Shown here: one piece after another, positions 12,460 to 23,645 of the stretch | Numbering within the stretch: the first letter of the stretch is position 1 | Layout of the letters: the number at the start of each line of letters is the position of its first letter | DNA from: Lottia gigantea | Lineage: Eukaryota; Mollusca; Gastropoda; Lottiidae | DNA length: 64,000 bases | Assembly (NCBI RefSeq): GCF_000327385.1 | Contig: NW_008710315.1 | Coordinates: 785,775-849,774 of the forward strand | Reading direction: 5' to 3' | Program-made: the position numbers and the translations under genes | The notes under the pieces: model-generated | The model's input: only the letters and a program-made list of their open reading frames with translations | What the model was told of the DNA's origin: nothing | The model's database searches: none

Positions 12460-12719
12460 TTAAAGGGACAGATGCGACATGTACGAAAATCACAAAATTC
12501 CTTTAAAAATACTTCAAACTAGGAATTTTACTGACTATTTCTATATATGTATTTTCTATATATCACGAGTCGTCATTTTAACATTCAAACGCACATAATT
12601 CTGGACGCAAATTTCATCGGTGAGCTGTGAACACTATTACTGATTAACTCAGCTAATAAATTCAAGTTTCTGAGACTAAAGTATGATTGGTCAAAAAAAT
12701 GGCATACCTGTCCCTTTAA
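12460..12719. mobile_element. Family B element (copy 4)
   Basis: Bounded by TTAAAGGGACAGATGCGACA and ATGGCATACCTGTCCCTTTA. It is shorter than the other copies because bases next to the left terminal repeat are missing. Both TTAA ends are intact. Confidence 0.85.
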
Positions 12720-13009
12720 AATATCTGTATAGACTAATAGATATATAATGTTAAAATAATTTGAGTAATTAATTTGAAATTTGAATTTGTGATATAATTT
12801 TAAATAATAACGTTCAAACTGTTATGATGAAAATTTAAAATACCTGTATCGTTTTTTTGTGTGTGTTTTTTTTTAAGTCTTTAAGCAATTTTAGTTAATA
12901 AAACAAGTATTGAAATCAATACAAAAACCAAATTTCAATTCACAATTATTTTATATTAGAAAAAAAATACGGAACGAAATTATTGTTAAATTTTGTTTTT
13001 AGACTTATT

Positions 13010-13640
13010 TAGAGCTGTAATTTTATATTGAAAAGGGAGTCTAATCATACCAAATTACCGTAGCTATCGATAAAAATTTCGAACATTTCTAATATCCATT
13101 GTTTGTACATTGGAATCTGCTAGTGGTTGAGTAAAAAAAAGCTAATAAGAATACGGAACGAAGTTATTGTCAAATTTTATTTTTAGACTTAAAAAAAGGG
13201 AGTCTAATCATACCAAATTACCGTGGCTATCGATAAAACATTCGAACATTTGTGATTTCCATTATTTATACAGTGGTTGAGTTAAAAAAAAATAAAAGCT
13301 AATAAAAAAAAACGGAACGAAGTTATTGTCAAATTTTATTTTTGAACTTATTCAGAGCTGTAATTTTAAATTGAAAAGGGAGTCTAATCATACCAAATTA
13401 CCGTGGCTATCGATAAAAATTTCGAACATTTGTGATTTCCATTTTTTATACAGTGGTTGAGTTAAAAAAATAAAAACTAATAAAAAAAACGGAACGAAGT
13501 TATTGTCAAATTTTATTTTTGAACTTATGCAGAGCTTTAATTTTAAATTGAAAAGGGAGTCTAATCATACCAAATTACCGTAGCTATCGATAAAAATTTC
13601 GAACATTTGTGATATCCATTATTTTTACATTGGAATCTGT
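13010..13640. repeat. Tandem repeat, 163-179 bp unit, 4 copies, derived from family E end
   Basis: The word GGGAGTCTAATCATACC starts at about 13,035, 13,198, 13,378 and 13,556. Each unit carries TACCGTGGCTATCGATAAA and then AAAAGCTAATAAAAAAAACG followed by GAACGAAGTTATTGTCAAAT. That last block is the same text as the outer terminal repeat of family E elements at 21.7 and 54.0 kb. Confidence 0.85.
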
Positions 13641-13899
13641 CTGACATAGATCTAACGTTATCTCTGTTTGCTTTTCAATAAAGTGCGAACATAAACATTC
13701 CTGACTGCAAATAATCGGAGCTAATAAACAAATTCAATCCTTAAAGATTTATTATAGCTTGAACTTTAAATGCGAGTTGAGAACTGTAAATAAGATTAAA
13801 ATAAATTTCTTACACCTACAGATGAAGAAAGAAAAAACATTAATATTACTTTGAAATTCAGAATCTATTGAACTTCATATATATTAAAAGTCGACCACC

Positions 13900-14171
13900 A
13901 ATAAGGGACAGATGTGCCATTTTTATGACCAATCATACTTTAGTCTAAGAAACGGGAATTTTTTAGCTAAGCCAATCAGTAATAGTGTTCACATCTCACC
14001 GAGACAATGCCATATAGAAAATACATCTATAGAAATAGGAAAAGAAATTCCTAGTTTGAGATATTTTTGAAGGGATAATGCAATTTTTGTAAAATTCTAG
14101 TACTTCCGAAGACTATTTGTATATATCTAAAACTCAAACTAACTCCAAAAATGGCGCAACTGTTCCTTTAA
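13900..14171. mobile_element. Family B element (copy 5)
   Basis: Starts ATAAGGGACAGATGTGCCAT and ends ATGGCGCAACTGTTCCTTTA plus the rest of TTAA at 14,168-14,171. The right-hand TTAA is also the first four bases of element H, so the two elements abut with one shared target site. Confidence 0.85.
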
Positions 14172-15584
14172 GATCTGGAGTCAAATGGCGAGCTGTAACA
14201 CAGTCGGATATAGTGTTTGCATGTCGTTATTTGCTTGGTTACGTCGGGGGTTCTATGCTCGGTTTAATCTTAACACTTGATGCCACTCTGCGACTGGATT
14301 TGTCAACTCGTCAGCCCTTTCACATACAAAGTTCACATACAGTTAACTAGTTCGTGATATTTATCACACACCACATAGCATTCTGTATCCAGATAAAATT
14401 AGATGATGTGGAAATTTCTTTATCTTAACCGATAATGGGCTAATGTAGTCGGTCAACGCCATGCAGTGTGCAATGAAGGATTCAGTATCTATATGGAAGT
14501 TAATTTTGCAGTAAAAGTTTGGCTGATCGTAGGAGAGGGCAATACGGACAGAAGTATACGTAGAATTTTCATATCTAATGCCCAAGTCGTTTTGATAACT
14601 AACTGAAAGGCCGATATGCTGGAGGTTGTAATTAATGTTTTTAGAAAGAGTTGGATATGTCTCTTTCCTGGCGAAATTTCACTCATTGCACACAGTATGG
14701 CGTGAATAGCTCGTATTCACTATCCCACACCTGAGTGGAATATTGGAATATAAGAAAAACGCCATTTACATTTCATCAAAACAAAAACTTATATTGATAT
14801 ATAACTTATATTATCTTGTCGTTCGGATGGGACAATAAACCGAGGCCCCGTATGCTACATGCTGTGCACGTTAAAGATCCCTCGACAGTTGCAAAGCGAA
14901 AAAGAGTTGGCTAATGCCGCTGTCCTGGCAAAATTTCCCTCATTGCACTCTGCATGGCATTGCCCGTAATAGCCCACATGCAGCAGAAAAGTAGGACGTA
15001 AAACTCCATTAATTTCATTTCATTTTATATAAAATATATTAATATTAAAACAGAGCCTACAAAAACATGTTGTTGTTACTCAGAGTTTCACGCTATGTAC
15101 TCTTCAGACAACTGACCACAAGAACAATTCAATCTTGGACATTAGACCAAAGGCAAAAAAGAGACCCCAATAAGAGAATTTCGCTCGATAATTACAACTA
15201 ATAAATATTCATGAAGTCATCTTGCTAATCGTAGTAAATCCTATCAAAATGTCGTTTACTGTTGATATATCTAATTAGACAGTCACTCGCGGTGAAAGTT
15301 CACAAAGTCTTGGACATATTTCTTTACATAAACCCCGATATTGGTCTACCGACTCTTAAAGTTGTGCTGCCACAATCATAAGACCGCTAATAAAAAAATT
15401 CGTTGGTCGTCTAACATTTACCATCGGCTTGAGAACATTGCGAAAATCATCTAGAACAAGTTTGGCTCCAATATCGTCATATAATAATCAAAAGAAATTT
15501 GATGCGCTCGTAACCAAGCAAATGACGCCATTCAAACACTTTACCCGACTGTGCTACAGTCGGCCATTTGACTCCAGATCTTAA
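14168..15584. mobile_element. Element H: 1.4 kb TTAA-ended inverted-repeat element
   Basis: The left end TTAAGATCTGGAGTCAAATG and the right end (reverse complement) TTAAGATCTGGAGTCAAATG are identical over 20 bases. The match continues imperfectly for about 70 bases (ACAGTCGG, AGTGTTTG, TTTGCTTGGTTACG on both sides). TTAA flanks both ends. There is no transposase-like open frame, so it is non-autonomous; a SINE lies within it. Diverged pieces of its right end recur near 38,395 and 48,290. Confidence 0.8.
14815..15026 (+). mobile_element. SINE inside element H
   Basis: The copy contains TCGTTCGGATGGGACAATAA, GCTGTGCACGTTAAAGATCC, TGCCGCTGTCCTGGCAAAAT and the 3-prime words GTAGGACGTAAAACTCCATT and TTTCATTTCATTTT. 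It starts in the central domain, so it is 5-prime truncated. It must be younger than element H. Confidence 0.75.
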
Positions 15585-16129
15585 AGCTAACATGTAATAG
15601 TTAACGAAAATGTAGTGCGGGTAATACACAGAGTGTCGGAGTACTAAGAGTTTTTTTTAACTAGCCTTAGAAGGAAATCAAATCGGGACCAGAAAATGAT
15701 TCATATTCAAAAACAATTAGGAGCCAAAGGTCAGAGCAAGTGCAGTTTTGTATTTCATCGTATCGGAAATTCCAGACTATTTTCCTTTAAATCCATTCCC
15801 TAACCTAACATCTAACACTTGCTAGAAGTCATTTGATCGACACGCGTCAATTTATCAGAAAATAATACTGGAACGCTTGAAGAGTCGAACATTTATTTTC
15901 CTTAAACGATTTCTCTCCTTAATAAGTCTTTTCCATTTACATTTAGACTACGTAACTGAGTTGAGACGAAAATGTCTATTGTTACTTTGACACATTTTGA
16001 AATTACATAGGAAAGAACAATTTTTGATTACAATTTTCATACAACTTCAGTGTGATTCCATTTTTTAAGACTCAGAACTGCAGCTGAGAACACCCCCCCC
16101 CCCCTCCCGCCCACCAAAAAAATTTAGCT

Positions 16130-16560
16130 ATATTAGAATATTTATGTCCCGCTCGAAACCATTTCCGACTCTACACTTTGTGTATGCCTAACCTGACACA
16201 GGCCATATGCATAGTGTGTATGCCAAACCTATGCCTGAAACAATTTCCCTCACCACACACAGTTTCCAGTGAGGTGTTGTCGTACCTCGGATCAGATTGA
16301 ATAATCGAACGTTTCCTAACCAAGGGGCATACTGCGCAGCTGTGGCCATCCAAACCAATGGGTTCCCCAGGGTCTCAGAGTCGCCTGGCCCCAAACCCCT
16401 ATGGACCCCCGGACAGTCTCCTGTGGTCCAAACTCTCAGTCCGCCCATATCCTCATCTTTTGCCCCGAAAATAAATACCATTATTACGATTAACCACTGG
16501 CAATGTTGTGCCATTAACAGTTGTCTCACATGGAAACTGCCGAGCCTTTGACCCGAAAAT
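16130..16560. other. GC-richer unexplained patch
   Basis: This patch is visibly richer in G and C than its AT-rich flanks. It holds overlapping open frames on both strands (84 aa plus, 113 aa minus) that resemble no family I know. TGTGTATGCC is repeated at about 16,180 and 16,217. I cannot assign it. It could be a decayed coding or inserted sequence. Confidence 0.3.
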
Positions 16561-16669
16561 CATAACTGAATGAAGATCAATATCCAAGTCCTAACCGTTG
16601 ATCGAGCATTAAACAAACACATTAGCAGGTTGATGAAGTAGGTTTAATGCCAAAGATCACCATTTTGAT

Positions 16670-17040
16670 TTGTGAGCATTATGAGACCACTTTCAGTTAG
16701 AATATTTCGCTTTTTACAAATTGCATTGGGTTGGAGATAAATCTAGCATAATAAGGCCACCTTCAGTTAGAATTTTTCGATTTTTTACAAATTGCGATTG
16801 CTGTTGATTCTTCGGGGATCGGAGATAAATTTTTCATTATGAGTGCACCTTAACTTTGTATTCTCGTGTTTTAAATTTGAAATTCAGTTGGTTTTTGGGG
16901 GCTTGGAGAAAACTTTCACATTATGAGGCAAATTTTACATTAGTATTTTCTACTTTTTTCAAATTGACATTGCTGTTGATTCTTTGGGATAAATTAAACA
17001 TTATGAAGACACCTCCATTAAAATTTTTCGCCCTTTGAGG
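16670..17040. repeat. Degenerate tandem repeat, about 85 bp unit
   Basis: Four to five diverged copies share ATTATGAG, CACCTTCAGTTAGAATTTTT, TTTTTACAAATTGC and GGAGATAAAT. The short plus-strand open frame at 16,856 is part of it. Confidence 0.65.
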
Positions 17041-17066
17041 ATGACATATAAATTTAACAAATATCT

Positions 17067-17375
17067 TTAAAGATGGGTTCCCTTATTTTCATTAAAATGC
17101 TAATACTTAGTAGAGGTGTTCTAATGACTTATGGAAAAACAATCCATAATTAATTCATAATTAGCTATATTAGAAGAGAATTACCAGCAGAATTCCAATG
17201 AGTGACGGATCAAAAAAGGTCAAAAAGTCTTCTTTTTATGGTTGGTTAAAACTCTTAATTACATGCAATAAGAACATAATGATATGATTAAGAATATATG
17301 ATAATTCATTAGAAACACCAAGTAATAAAATAGTTTGCTTAATTCGACACTAAAAAAAGAAAACCCATCTTTTAA
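17067..17375. mobile_element. Family A TTAA element (copy 1)
   Basis: Ends are TTAAAGATGGGTTCCCTTAT and the inverse of AAAACCCATCTTTTAA. The inside words AATTACCAGCAGAATTCCAA and GGTCAAAAAGTCTTC identify the family. About 310 bp, no open frame. Confidence 0.85.
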
Positions 17376-17739
17376 ATCTAGGACTATATTGTGTTATTTA
17401 GATTTTTTACAAGTGAAATATAGAATGCGTGGAGAATACCATGATCAATAACACACGTTAAATATTTTTCATGTCAATTTCTAATTGTGATCCTTAATGG
17501 ATATTACAATTTTTTTGACAGAGATTCTCAAAAATGTAACGTGCAGAGTCTTTACGAATAAGAATGAGTAGAATGGAACGACCATTAGGTTAGCGAGGAT
17601 CATTTCTACCAGTTGTTCGTTTTATCGAACCTCTTGACATTGATTTTTTTGGGAAATAATAAGAAAAGATATCTTATTCAAGGTCACCCGACTCTCCAAC
17701 GCTCTATTAGACTGTATTTTAAGCCCTCCTTGAAGGATA

Positions 17740-18370
17740 ATTAGAATGAGTTATATATGTTTTGGTTTGTTTCCGTCAATTAGATTTTTTACTCGTTAGA
17801 ATGAGTACAACGAGTTTCTAAGAACAAGGGCAATAACTCACTAACATATATTTTGGTCTGTTTCCGTCAAAAATTGCTTCATGTAGCGTGTTTACGAGCA
17901 AGAGTGAGTTTCTAAGAACAAGGGCAATAACTCGCGTTGAGATTTTACGTTATTAAAAGTGCTCTGGAGAAAAAATGCTAAGGAGTTAAGAAAACATGGG
18001 CAATAACTCAAATTTGGATAGTCTTTCTGTTTCTGTCGAGTATTTTTCGAGAAAAAAAAGTAGAGCCATTGAAGAACAAGGGCAATAACTCACGTTAGAT
18101 TTTTTTCGGTTTTCGTCAAGTATTGCGTCATCTAAAGTGTTTCTCGAGAGACAAAAGTAGGAGTTAAGAACAACAATTTAGCAATAACTCGGGTTTAGAT
18201 AGTCTTTTTCTCTGTTTTTGAAGGAAAAAGTAGAACTTTTGAAGGTCAAACGCATAATCTCACATAAACGTTTTCTGTTTCCGTAAAGTATTTCATCATT
18301 AAAAGAAAAAAGTAGAACCATTGAACGACAAGGGCAATAACTCATCATTATTACAGTTCTCGAGAGCAAA
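17740..18370. repeat. Degenerate tandem array around GGGCAATAACTC
   Basis: The word GGGCAATAACTC appears at about 17,828, 17,926, 18,000, 18,081 and 18,333, with a variant at 18,180. It is embedded in an 80-100 bp unit that also contains GTTTCCGTCAA and AGTATT-like words. The same word recurs singly elsewhere, for example as GGACAATAACTC at 22,574. Confidence 0.65.
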
Positions 18371-18954
18371 TAAACAATTCCATTAAGTTTCGTATTAACG
18401 AGCAAATATGGACGAACCGCCAGTCTTGTATGATGACAATGTGCAATTCATATTAATGTAAGCGTTTATGACTTTGTTTAATGTCCGGAGGCCAAGGTTG
18501 AATATAAAGTATGATATTATTGATCAGCATAACCATGAGATTGTCCAGATTTTTTAAACTTGTTAAAATATTGATCTACTTTCGTTTTTATTTTCTTGTG
18601 AGTTACTAAACTACATTCCACACTGTGGCGTTTCTTCGGAGAGGGCATGCTCCACCTCCCCCCACCCCCCTCTTAGAAAAGTGGCTGGCCTGTCTTTGTC
18701 CATCCTCCACCTTTCATTTCTTTTATCATTTTACAGAGTAAAAGAATTGCCTGTGACCCCTTGGAAAATCACTGCTCGGTCTCCCAACTTATTTATCCTA
18801 GAAACACTACTGCTTCGGTGATCTGGCGAAATTCTTCTTTAAGTGTTGTTCAGTCAAATAAAAATCGAATACCGTCAAAGGTTTTGTCACCGTATGCTAA
18901 CCAATCAAAAAACATAAAAAAAATCTGGTGTATTTCGAGAAGCATTAGATACAG

Positions 18955-19140
18955 ACTGCGCCATTTGATCGCGTCATAAAATCTGATCGGGCAGAAATTT
19001 GATTGGCTGATGGTATCATCTAACTGACAATTGTTCAAGAGACCCATCTTTAGACCTTAACTGAAGTGGCTAAATTATGAATAAAAGTTAATAAAAAAAC
19101 GGAAAGAAAGTCAATTTTGATTTGACTGCTGTTTCGAACA
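18955..19140. mobile_element. Family E fragment
   Basis: Matches the right half of family E: GGGCAGAAATTTGATTGGCT, CTTAACTGAAGTGGCTAAAT and GTTAATAAAAAAACGGAAAG. The left terminal repeat is not seen. Confidence 0.65.
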
Positions 19141-19544
19141 GTCATATCAGATTCAGTTAGAATTTCTTCCAATTCAACCATGGACGTGGAGAAAAAAGTC
19201 TCATAATCAAATTTTAACCGTGGTTTCTTTACAATAAATACCCAATTCTATTACTTTTTATCAATACATGCCTGAGGACGATGGAAAACACATGGAAACG
19301 CTGCCTAAAACTTTAATCGGTGATTTTTGTTCCATAAAGCTGTGTTTATATGTTGTTCTTGTATCTTGAAAACTAAATAAACATTTTTGTATATTATCTA
19401 TCGACTTTTCAAGTATTTTGATTTAAGCGGCATTAAAAGATTATTTGGCTGTCGGCCAGTACATCCAAGATCGAATCATCTTTCTAAATTATTGTTTATG
19501 TCTTGGGTTAATGTTTAATGTGAACTCTTTATTTTGTTTTACAG

Positions 19545-20656
19545 GTAAATGGTTGTTTGGTTTGGTTCTCTGCGATATTTTTGTAACAGCTGATGTACTG
19601 ATGTGTACTGCATCAATTTTACATCTGTGTACCATTTCTTTGGAACGATACATTGGAATACGGTATCCGTTGTGGACTAAAAATAAGACGAAATCGGTCG
19701 TCTCGATGAAAATAGTGCTAGTATGGACCATATCAATCGCCATAACGAGCCCAATAACAGTGCTGGGCCTGTTAGAGCCCCAGAATGTGTTAATGGGGGA
19801 TATATGTGCATTGACTAACTCCCATTTCATCATTTATGGATCCATATTTGCGTTCTTCATCCCGTTGTGTATCATGCTAGTCATGTATGGGCTGACCGTA
19901 AAGATGTTGAATCAACAAGCCAAGCTTTGTAACGCGAAAGACGGTGCGCCCATGATGAGACGATCGACAAGTACGGGACATGGCAAAAATAAAAATAATA
20001 ATCACAAAAATGGAAATTTAGAACGCGACAAAGTGAAATATCATAATATATCGTCGCTTTTAAAAACTGGCTCAAATGTCTCAAATAATTACCTGAAGCG
20101 GAGTACTTCCGGTGGACCAAGTTACCGAACATCTCGGGAGTCTGATATAAACGAATCGGACGATCTCGAAACTTCCGACCAATTTTCAACCCGCAGTAAT
20201 AGAACTCTGAAAGACCTAGTGAAAAAGCATCAAGGTGCTATCAAAGCAGCAAATGTTCTCTTGCAGAAGAAAGACTCGGTCAAAAAGGTCAACTCTGTCA
20301 AAACTGAACAGAAAGCAACCAAAGTTCTTGGCGTGGTCTTTCTTATTTTCATCACATGCTGGGCCCCGTTTTTCATTGCCAATATCATGACGGTTTTGTG
20401 CAAATCTTGCCAGTTGGATACGACCATGGTTACCGTATTCGTGTGGCTCGGCTACGTGTCCAGCACGCTTAATCCGATCATTTATACCATATTTAATCGT
20501 ATATTTAAAATGACATTCCTAAAGCTTCTGAAATGCCAATATAACACCTTGAATAAAAGTAAATCGGCAATGAACTATCAGCGTAATGGATTACTGAGTT
20601 GCAGCTCAATGTGTACGACTGGAAACAGTGCCAGTTTGGAGGAATCGGGGTGCTAA
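19545..20656 (+). CDS. 5-HT2: 5-HT2-type serotonin receptor, main exon
   Basis: The exon encodes TM3 to the C-terminus (369 residues after the split Gly). It shows the amine-anchoring Asp of TM3 (VTADVLMCTAS), an ERY motif (SLERYIGIRYP), the ECL2 Cys (GDICAL), and a long basic ICL3 of about 125 residues rich in Asn, Ser and Lys. TM6 follows (FITCWAPFFIANI) and then TM7 with NPIIY. The C-terminal tail has paired Cys (LLSCSSMCTTG) that could be palmitoylated. Coding begins at the acceptor (19,545), not at the earlier in-frame ATG at 19,445, which lies in the intron. The phase-1 junction with the 9,321 donor is exact. Serotonin as ligand and Gq coupling are inferred from the family. A related biogenic amine receptor is the only realistic alternative. 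Confidence 0.93.
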
Positions 20657-20687
20657 CGAATGAAACAATTATTATAAAATCATGCAT

Positions 20688-20693
20688 AATAAA
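20688..20693 (+). terminator. Poly(A) signal of receptor gene
   Basis: A canonical AATAAA lies 32 bases after the stop codon of the receptor. If used, the 3-prime UTR is very short; other signals further downstream are possible. Confidence 0.5.
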
Positions 20694-20844
20694 ATTTTAT
20701 CGTCTTTTTCAATAATTTGTTGTATCTATTATAGACTTGTAATCCGTAACTTGTCGCTTCTGAAATAACGAACGCAGGCATCCGTTGTTCGATACCTTCA
20801 GATTTTTCAACCTGGTTCGTCCTTGTCAGTGATACAAGTCGGAA

Positions 20845-21008
20845 AATGAAAGGAAATGCATGGAGTTTAACGTCCTACTTTTCTGCACCATGTGAGCAAA
20901 TGAAGACAGGCAACGCTATGCAGGGTACAATGAGGGAAATTTTGCCAGGACAGCGGCATTATCCTGCACTTTTTCAATTTCCAACTGTCGAGAGATCTTT
21001 AACGTGAT
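20845..21008 (-). mobile_element. SINE 3-prime half
   Basis: On the minus strand it reads from the CTTTAACG word back through CGACAGTTGG, TGTCCTGGCAAAATTTCCCT and GTAGGACGTTAAACTCCATG. Head and central domain are absent. From 21,010 to 21,460 only the GC-rich dispersed repeat (about 21,340-21,420) is recognisable. Confidence 0.7.
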
Positions 21009-21460
21009 AGAGTCGGAGCTGATGTGGAATAATTACAAGAACAAAATCAATCTCTCTACATCAACATCTCTTTCATTGCACACTGTATGGCCTTGTCTGT
21101 CTTCATTAATAAGAAAACAACCTGAACAAATGTTCAAGTGCTCAAATATCTTCATAGTTTTATCAAAACACTTTTACCAGTTTTCACAAGGAATCAATAC
21201 ACTTCCAGAGAATGACTCTTGCTTTATAATCACCATGATTTTCAGAAACATGTCCAAAGTGATAGAGCCAGGTTTACGTCCGAGGGGGCAAAATATCTGA
21301 ATTCCTAACCTAGTTATGAGAGTCATGCCCGAAAAACTTGCGTTCGGGGCTATGAGGGGGGCTGACCCCTCTGCCCCCTCCCCGCCCCCCACGCCTTTTG
21401 GCACTGCCACTGCATGTCCATAATATACAGTTATCCCTTCGCGCCATAGAACATTTCAAT

Positions 21461-21750
21461 CGACATTAGACCAAACTCTCGTTCCGTTTTTTAAATAGCT
21501 TTTATTTTGTGACAAGAACAAAAGGTGCACTCAGTGTCTTGTGCTTCTAAATATACACATTTTGTTCGCGTCACAAAATCCCAACGATCGAGAGGGCAGA
21601 AATTCGATTGGCTGACGGTGTCATTAAACTGACGAATGTTCAAAAAGGACGTCTTAGCACCCTAACTGAAGTGGCTGTATTAAAAATAAAATCTGATAAA
21701 ATAACGGAACGAAAGTTTTGTCTAATTTCATTTAGACTGCTTTAATCGAT
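21461..21750. mobile_element. Family E element with long terminal inverted repeat
   Basis: The left end ATTAGACCAAACTCTCGTTC continues CGTTTTTTAAATAGCTTTTA. The right end, read inverted, gives CTTTCGTTCCGTTATTTTAT. Inside are GATTGGCTGACGGTGTCATT and CCCTAACTGAAGTGGCTGTA. This copy shows that the family terminal repeat extends well beyond the inner TAGCCACTTCAGTTAGGG block. No open frame. From 21,750 to 22,735 nothing is recognisable. Confidence 0.75.
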
Positions 21751-22734
21751 TACATTTTGTTTCAGTAGGTAATTACCTTCTAGATGTTCATTCTTTGGAA
21801 CCGTGACAAAAAAAAATTCTGGGTCAGAAAAAAATAATTTAAATTATAAAATAATTTTCAAAAAGTTTTTGATGCAGAATACCACGCATATTAAAATTTT
21901 TCTTACATCGAAATTCTTAAAACAAAATGCCACGGTTCTCGTTTGTTTCTGGCTCTAGACGTAGTTATATCTTTCAAGAATAATTTGATAATTACTATGC
22001 CTTGATGAATTAATTACAGACTGATGAAGAAATATCAAAACCGAATCTGTAGTTTATTGTAACTTGGAGTATCATGCTGTGAGATCTAAAGGACTGTCTG
22101 AAACTCGCTCAGTGTGAAATCTTGAGAAACAACTAACTTCTGTATCAATATTTCTGACTTCAGTCAGGTTGCCGGGCAACATAGAATACACCCACACTGG
22201 CAGTTCTGCTTCAATAGGACTCGATAGAATGGCAACTGTGACCAGCTAACCTCCATCATCCAGTCCCTCTTTGTCTATGTACAGCTTCGACGAAAGAAGG
22301 CTTAGATCGGTTGCTTAAAATATTTGAAATTGACCGAGTCTAGTATAACTAATGAATCTGATTGGTTGTAAATCCAAATCCGCTTTAATTTTCTCCCTTG
22401 AAGGAATTTTAAAAGCGTCCTAACAGAAAATTCAATGCAAAGTCCGAGACTATATTTTCGTCTTGGTGTCAGGGACTATGACCAACAAGAAATGTTTAGC
22501 TTTAAGTCATACATTTCGACTTAGGTTTGACCTCATAAGAGTTTTCTAAATTTGAAAGAATTTCGAAAAGCAAGGACAATAACTCATAAAAAATAGATCT
22601 GATTATTTGAAATTTTTGTTCCCCAATGGCACACCTCACTTCATTTCTACAAAACAATCAATATTATTTTCCAAATTAGTTTTTGGTTGTCGTATAGAAC
22701 CGCCAAGACGTTGGAATCTCAACCCTGAGAAAGG

Positions 22735-22975
22735 TCTAATTAGAATTAGACCTAACTTCCGTTCGTATTTTATTAGTTTCGTTTAGAATGTTTTATTAAC
22801 TATTAGCTTTGTACGTAACCACTACAGTAAGGTCTAACACAGCCCTTCATGACTTTTCATCCTGTTCACCTTTGCTTGACCTCTGTTTTAACCAATCACG
22901 TGGCAGCGACGGGATAATGTGACGCGAACAATAGGTGCATTTGGGGGCGTATAGACTAATTTTAATTAGACTGCC
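22735..22975. mobile_element. Family E element, diverged
   Basis: The left end has AATTAGACCTAACTTCCGTT and TTTATTAG. The middle has AAGGTCTAACACAGCCC and TTAACCAATCACGTGGCAGC. The right end has CTAATTTTAATTAGACTG. It is older than the other copies. The 88-residue open frame that follows (23,048-23,314) resembles nothing known to me. Confidence 0.55.
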
Positions 22976-23373
22976 CTGACAGGATCCTGCACCTTCCTCC
23001 CTGACAGTGGCCCCAGTTTGAGGAGGCTACTGGACATGTGAAAGTGCGTGATAGGTTTTGTTATTAGGATGGTTTGTATTGGATTGAGTTATATATCTTT
23101 ACTTTACGTTTACACATATTATCCATATTTTAGCAAAACGAAAACAGGAAAAAATACAGTCCATAACTCAAGCACCACAAATGACAGAATTGTTCGGTTT
23201 GTTTACCAGAAGACGATGAGAGAAGCACGTATGTTAATGGGAACAAAAAGCACATCGACAACGCGAGTTTTGTTCCATAAATTTTGTGTCGACGGGTGGC
23301 TCTATCTAGAATAATTTGTAAATTGATATACAAATTATAAATTGAAACACTTGGAATTTCGTAATAATACTAC

Positions 23374-23645
23374 TTTAAAGATAGGTTCCCTTATTATTAT
23401 TTATGAAAATGAAAATGCTAATACTTATATGAATAGAAAGTAGAGGTGTTATAATGAGTTGGAAAAATACCAGTTTGTCTCACATGTCCATAACCAATTC
23501 ATAATCAGCTAAATTAGAAGAGAATTGCCAGCAGAATTCCATAAGTGATCGATCAAGAAAGGTCAAAAAGTCTTTTTTTGTTTATCCAGACTGTACAGAC
23601 CTGGACATATTTATTGTTTAAAACTATTTCTTATATGCGATAATA
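23374..23645. mobile_element. Family A element (copy 2, right end lost)
   Basis: Begins TTAAAGATAGGTTCCCTTAT and continues through AGAGAATTGCCAGCAGAATT and GGTCAAAAAGTC. It stops where a family B element begins, which probably truncated it. Confidence 0.75.

Larger units (their letters stand above)
9322..19544 (+). other. Receptor intron, 10.2 kb, repeat-filled
   Basis: The intron has a GT donor at 9,322 and a TTTTGTTTTACAG acceptor ending at 19,544. It holds five family B elements or fragments, one family A copy, the 1.4 kb element H with a SINE inside, three tandem arrays and a family E piece, listed separately. Between them (9.4-10.0, 11.7-12.4, 15.6-16.1, 18.4-18.9 kb) I see no exon or other feature. 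Confidence 0.85.

Noticed and set aside
16188-16529. 113-residue minus-strand open frame in the GC-rich patch
   Set aside because: Competing open frames on both strands and no recognisable motif; kept only as an unexplained patch.
19445-19544. Extension of the receptor main exon to the ATG at 19,445
   Set aside because: A clear TTTTGTTTTACAG acceptor at 19,544 joins in frame to the exon ending at 9,321 and restores receptor text; the extension is intron.
23048-23314. 88-residue plus-strand open frame with a hydrophobic start
   Set aside because: No family resemblance, AT-driven composition, and no flanking splice sites or conserved motif; it follows a decayed family E element.
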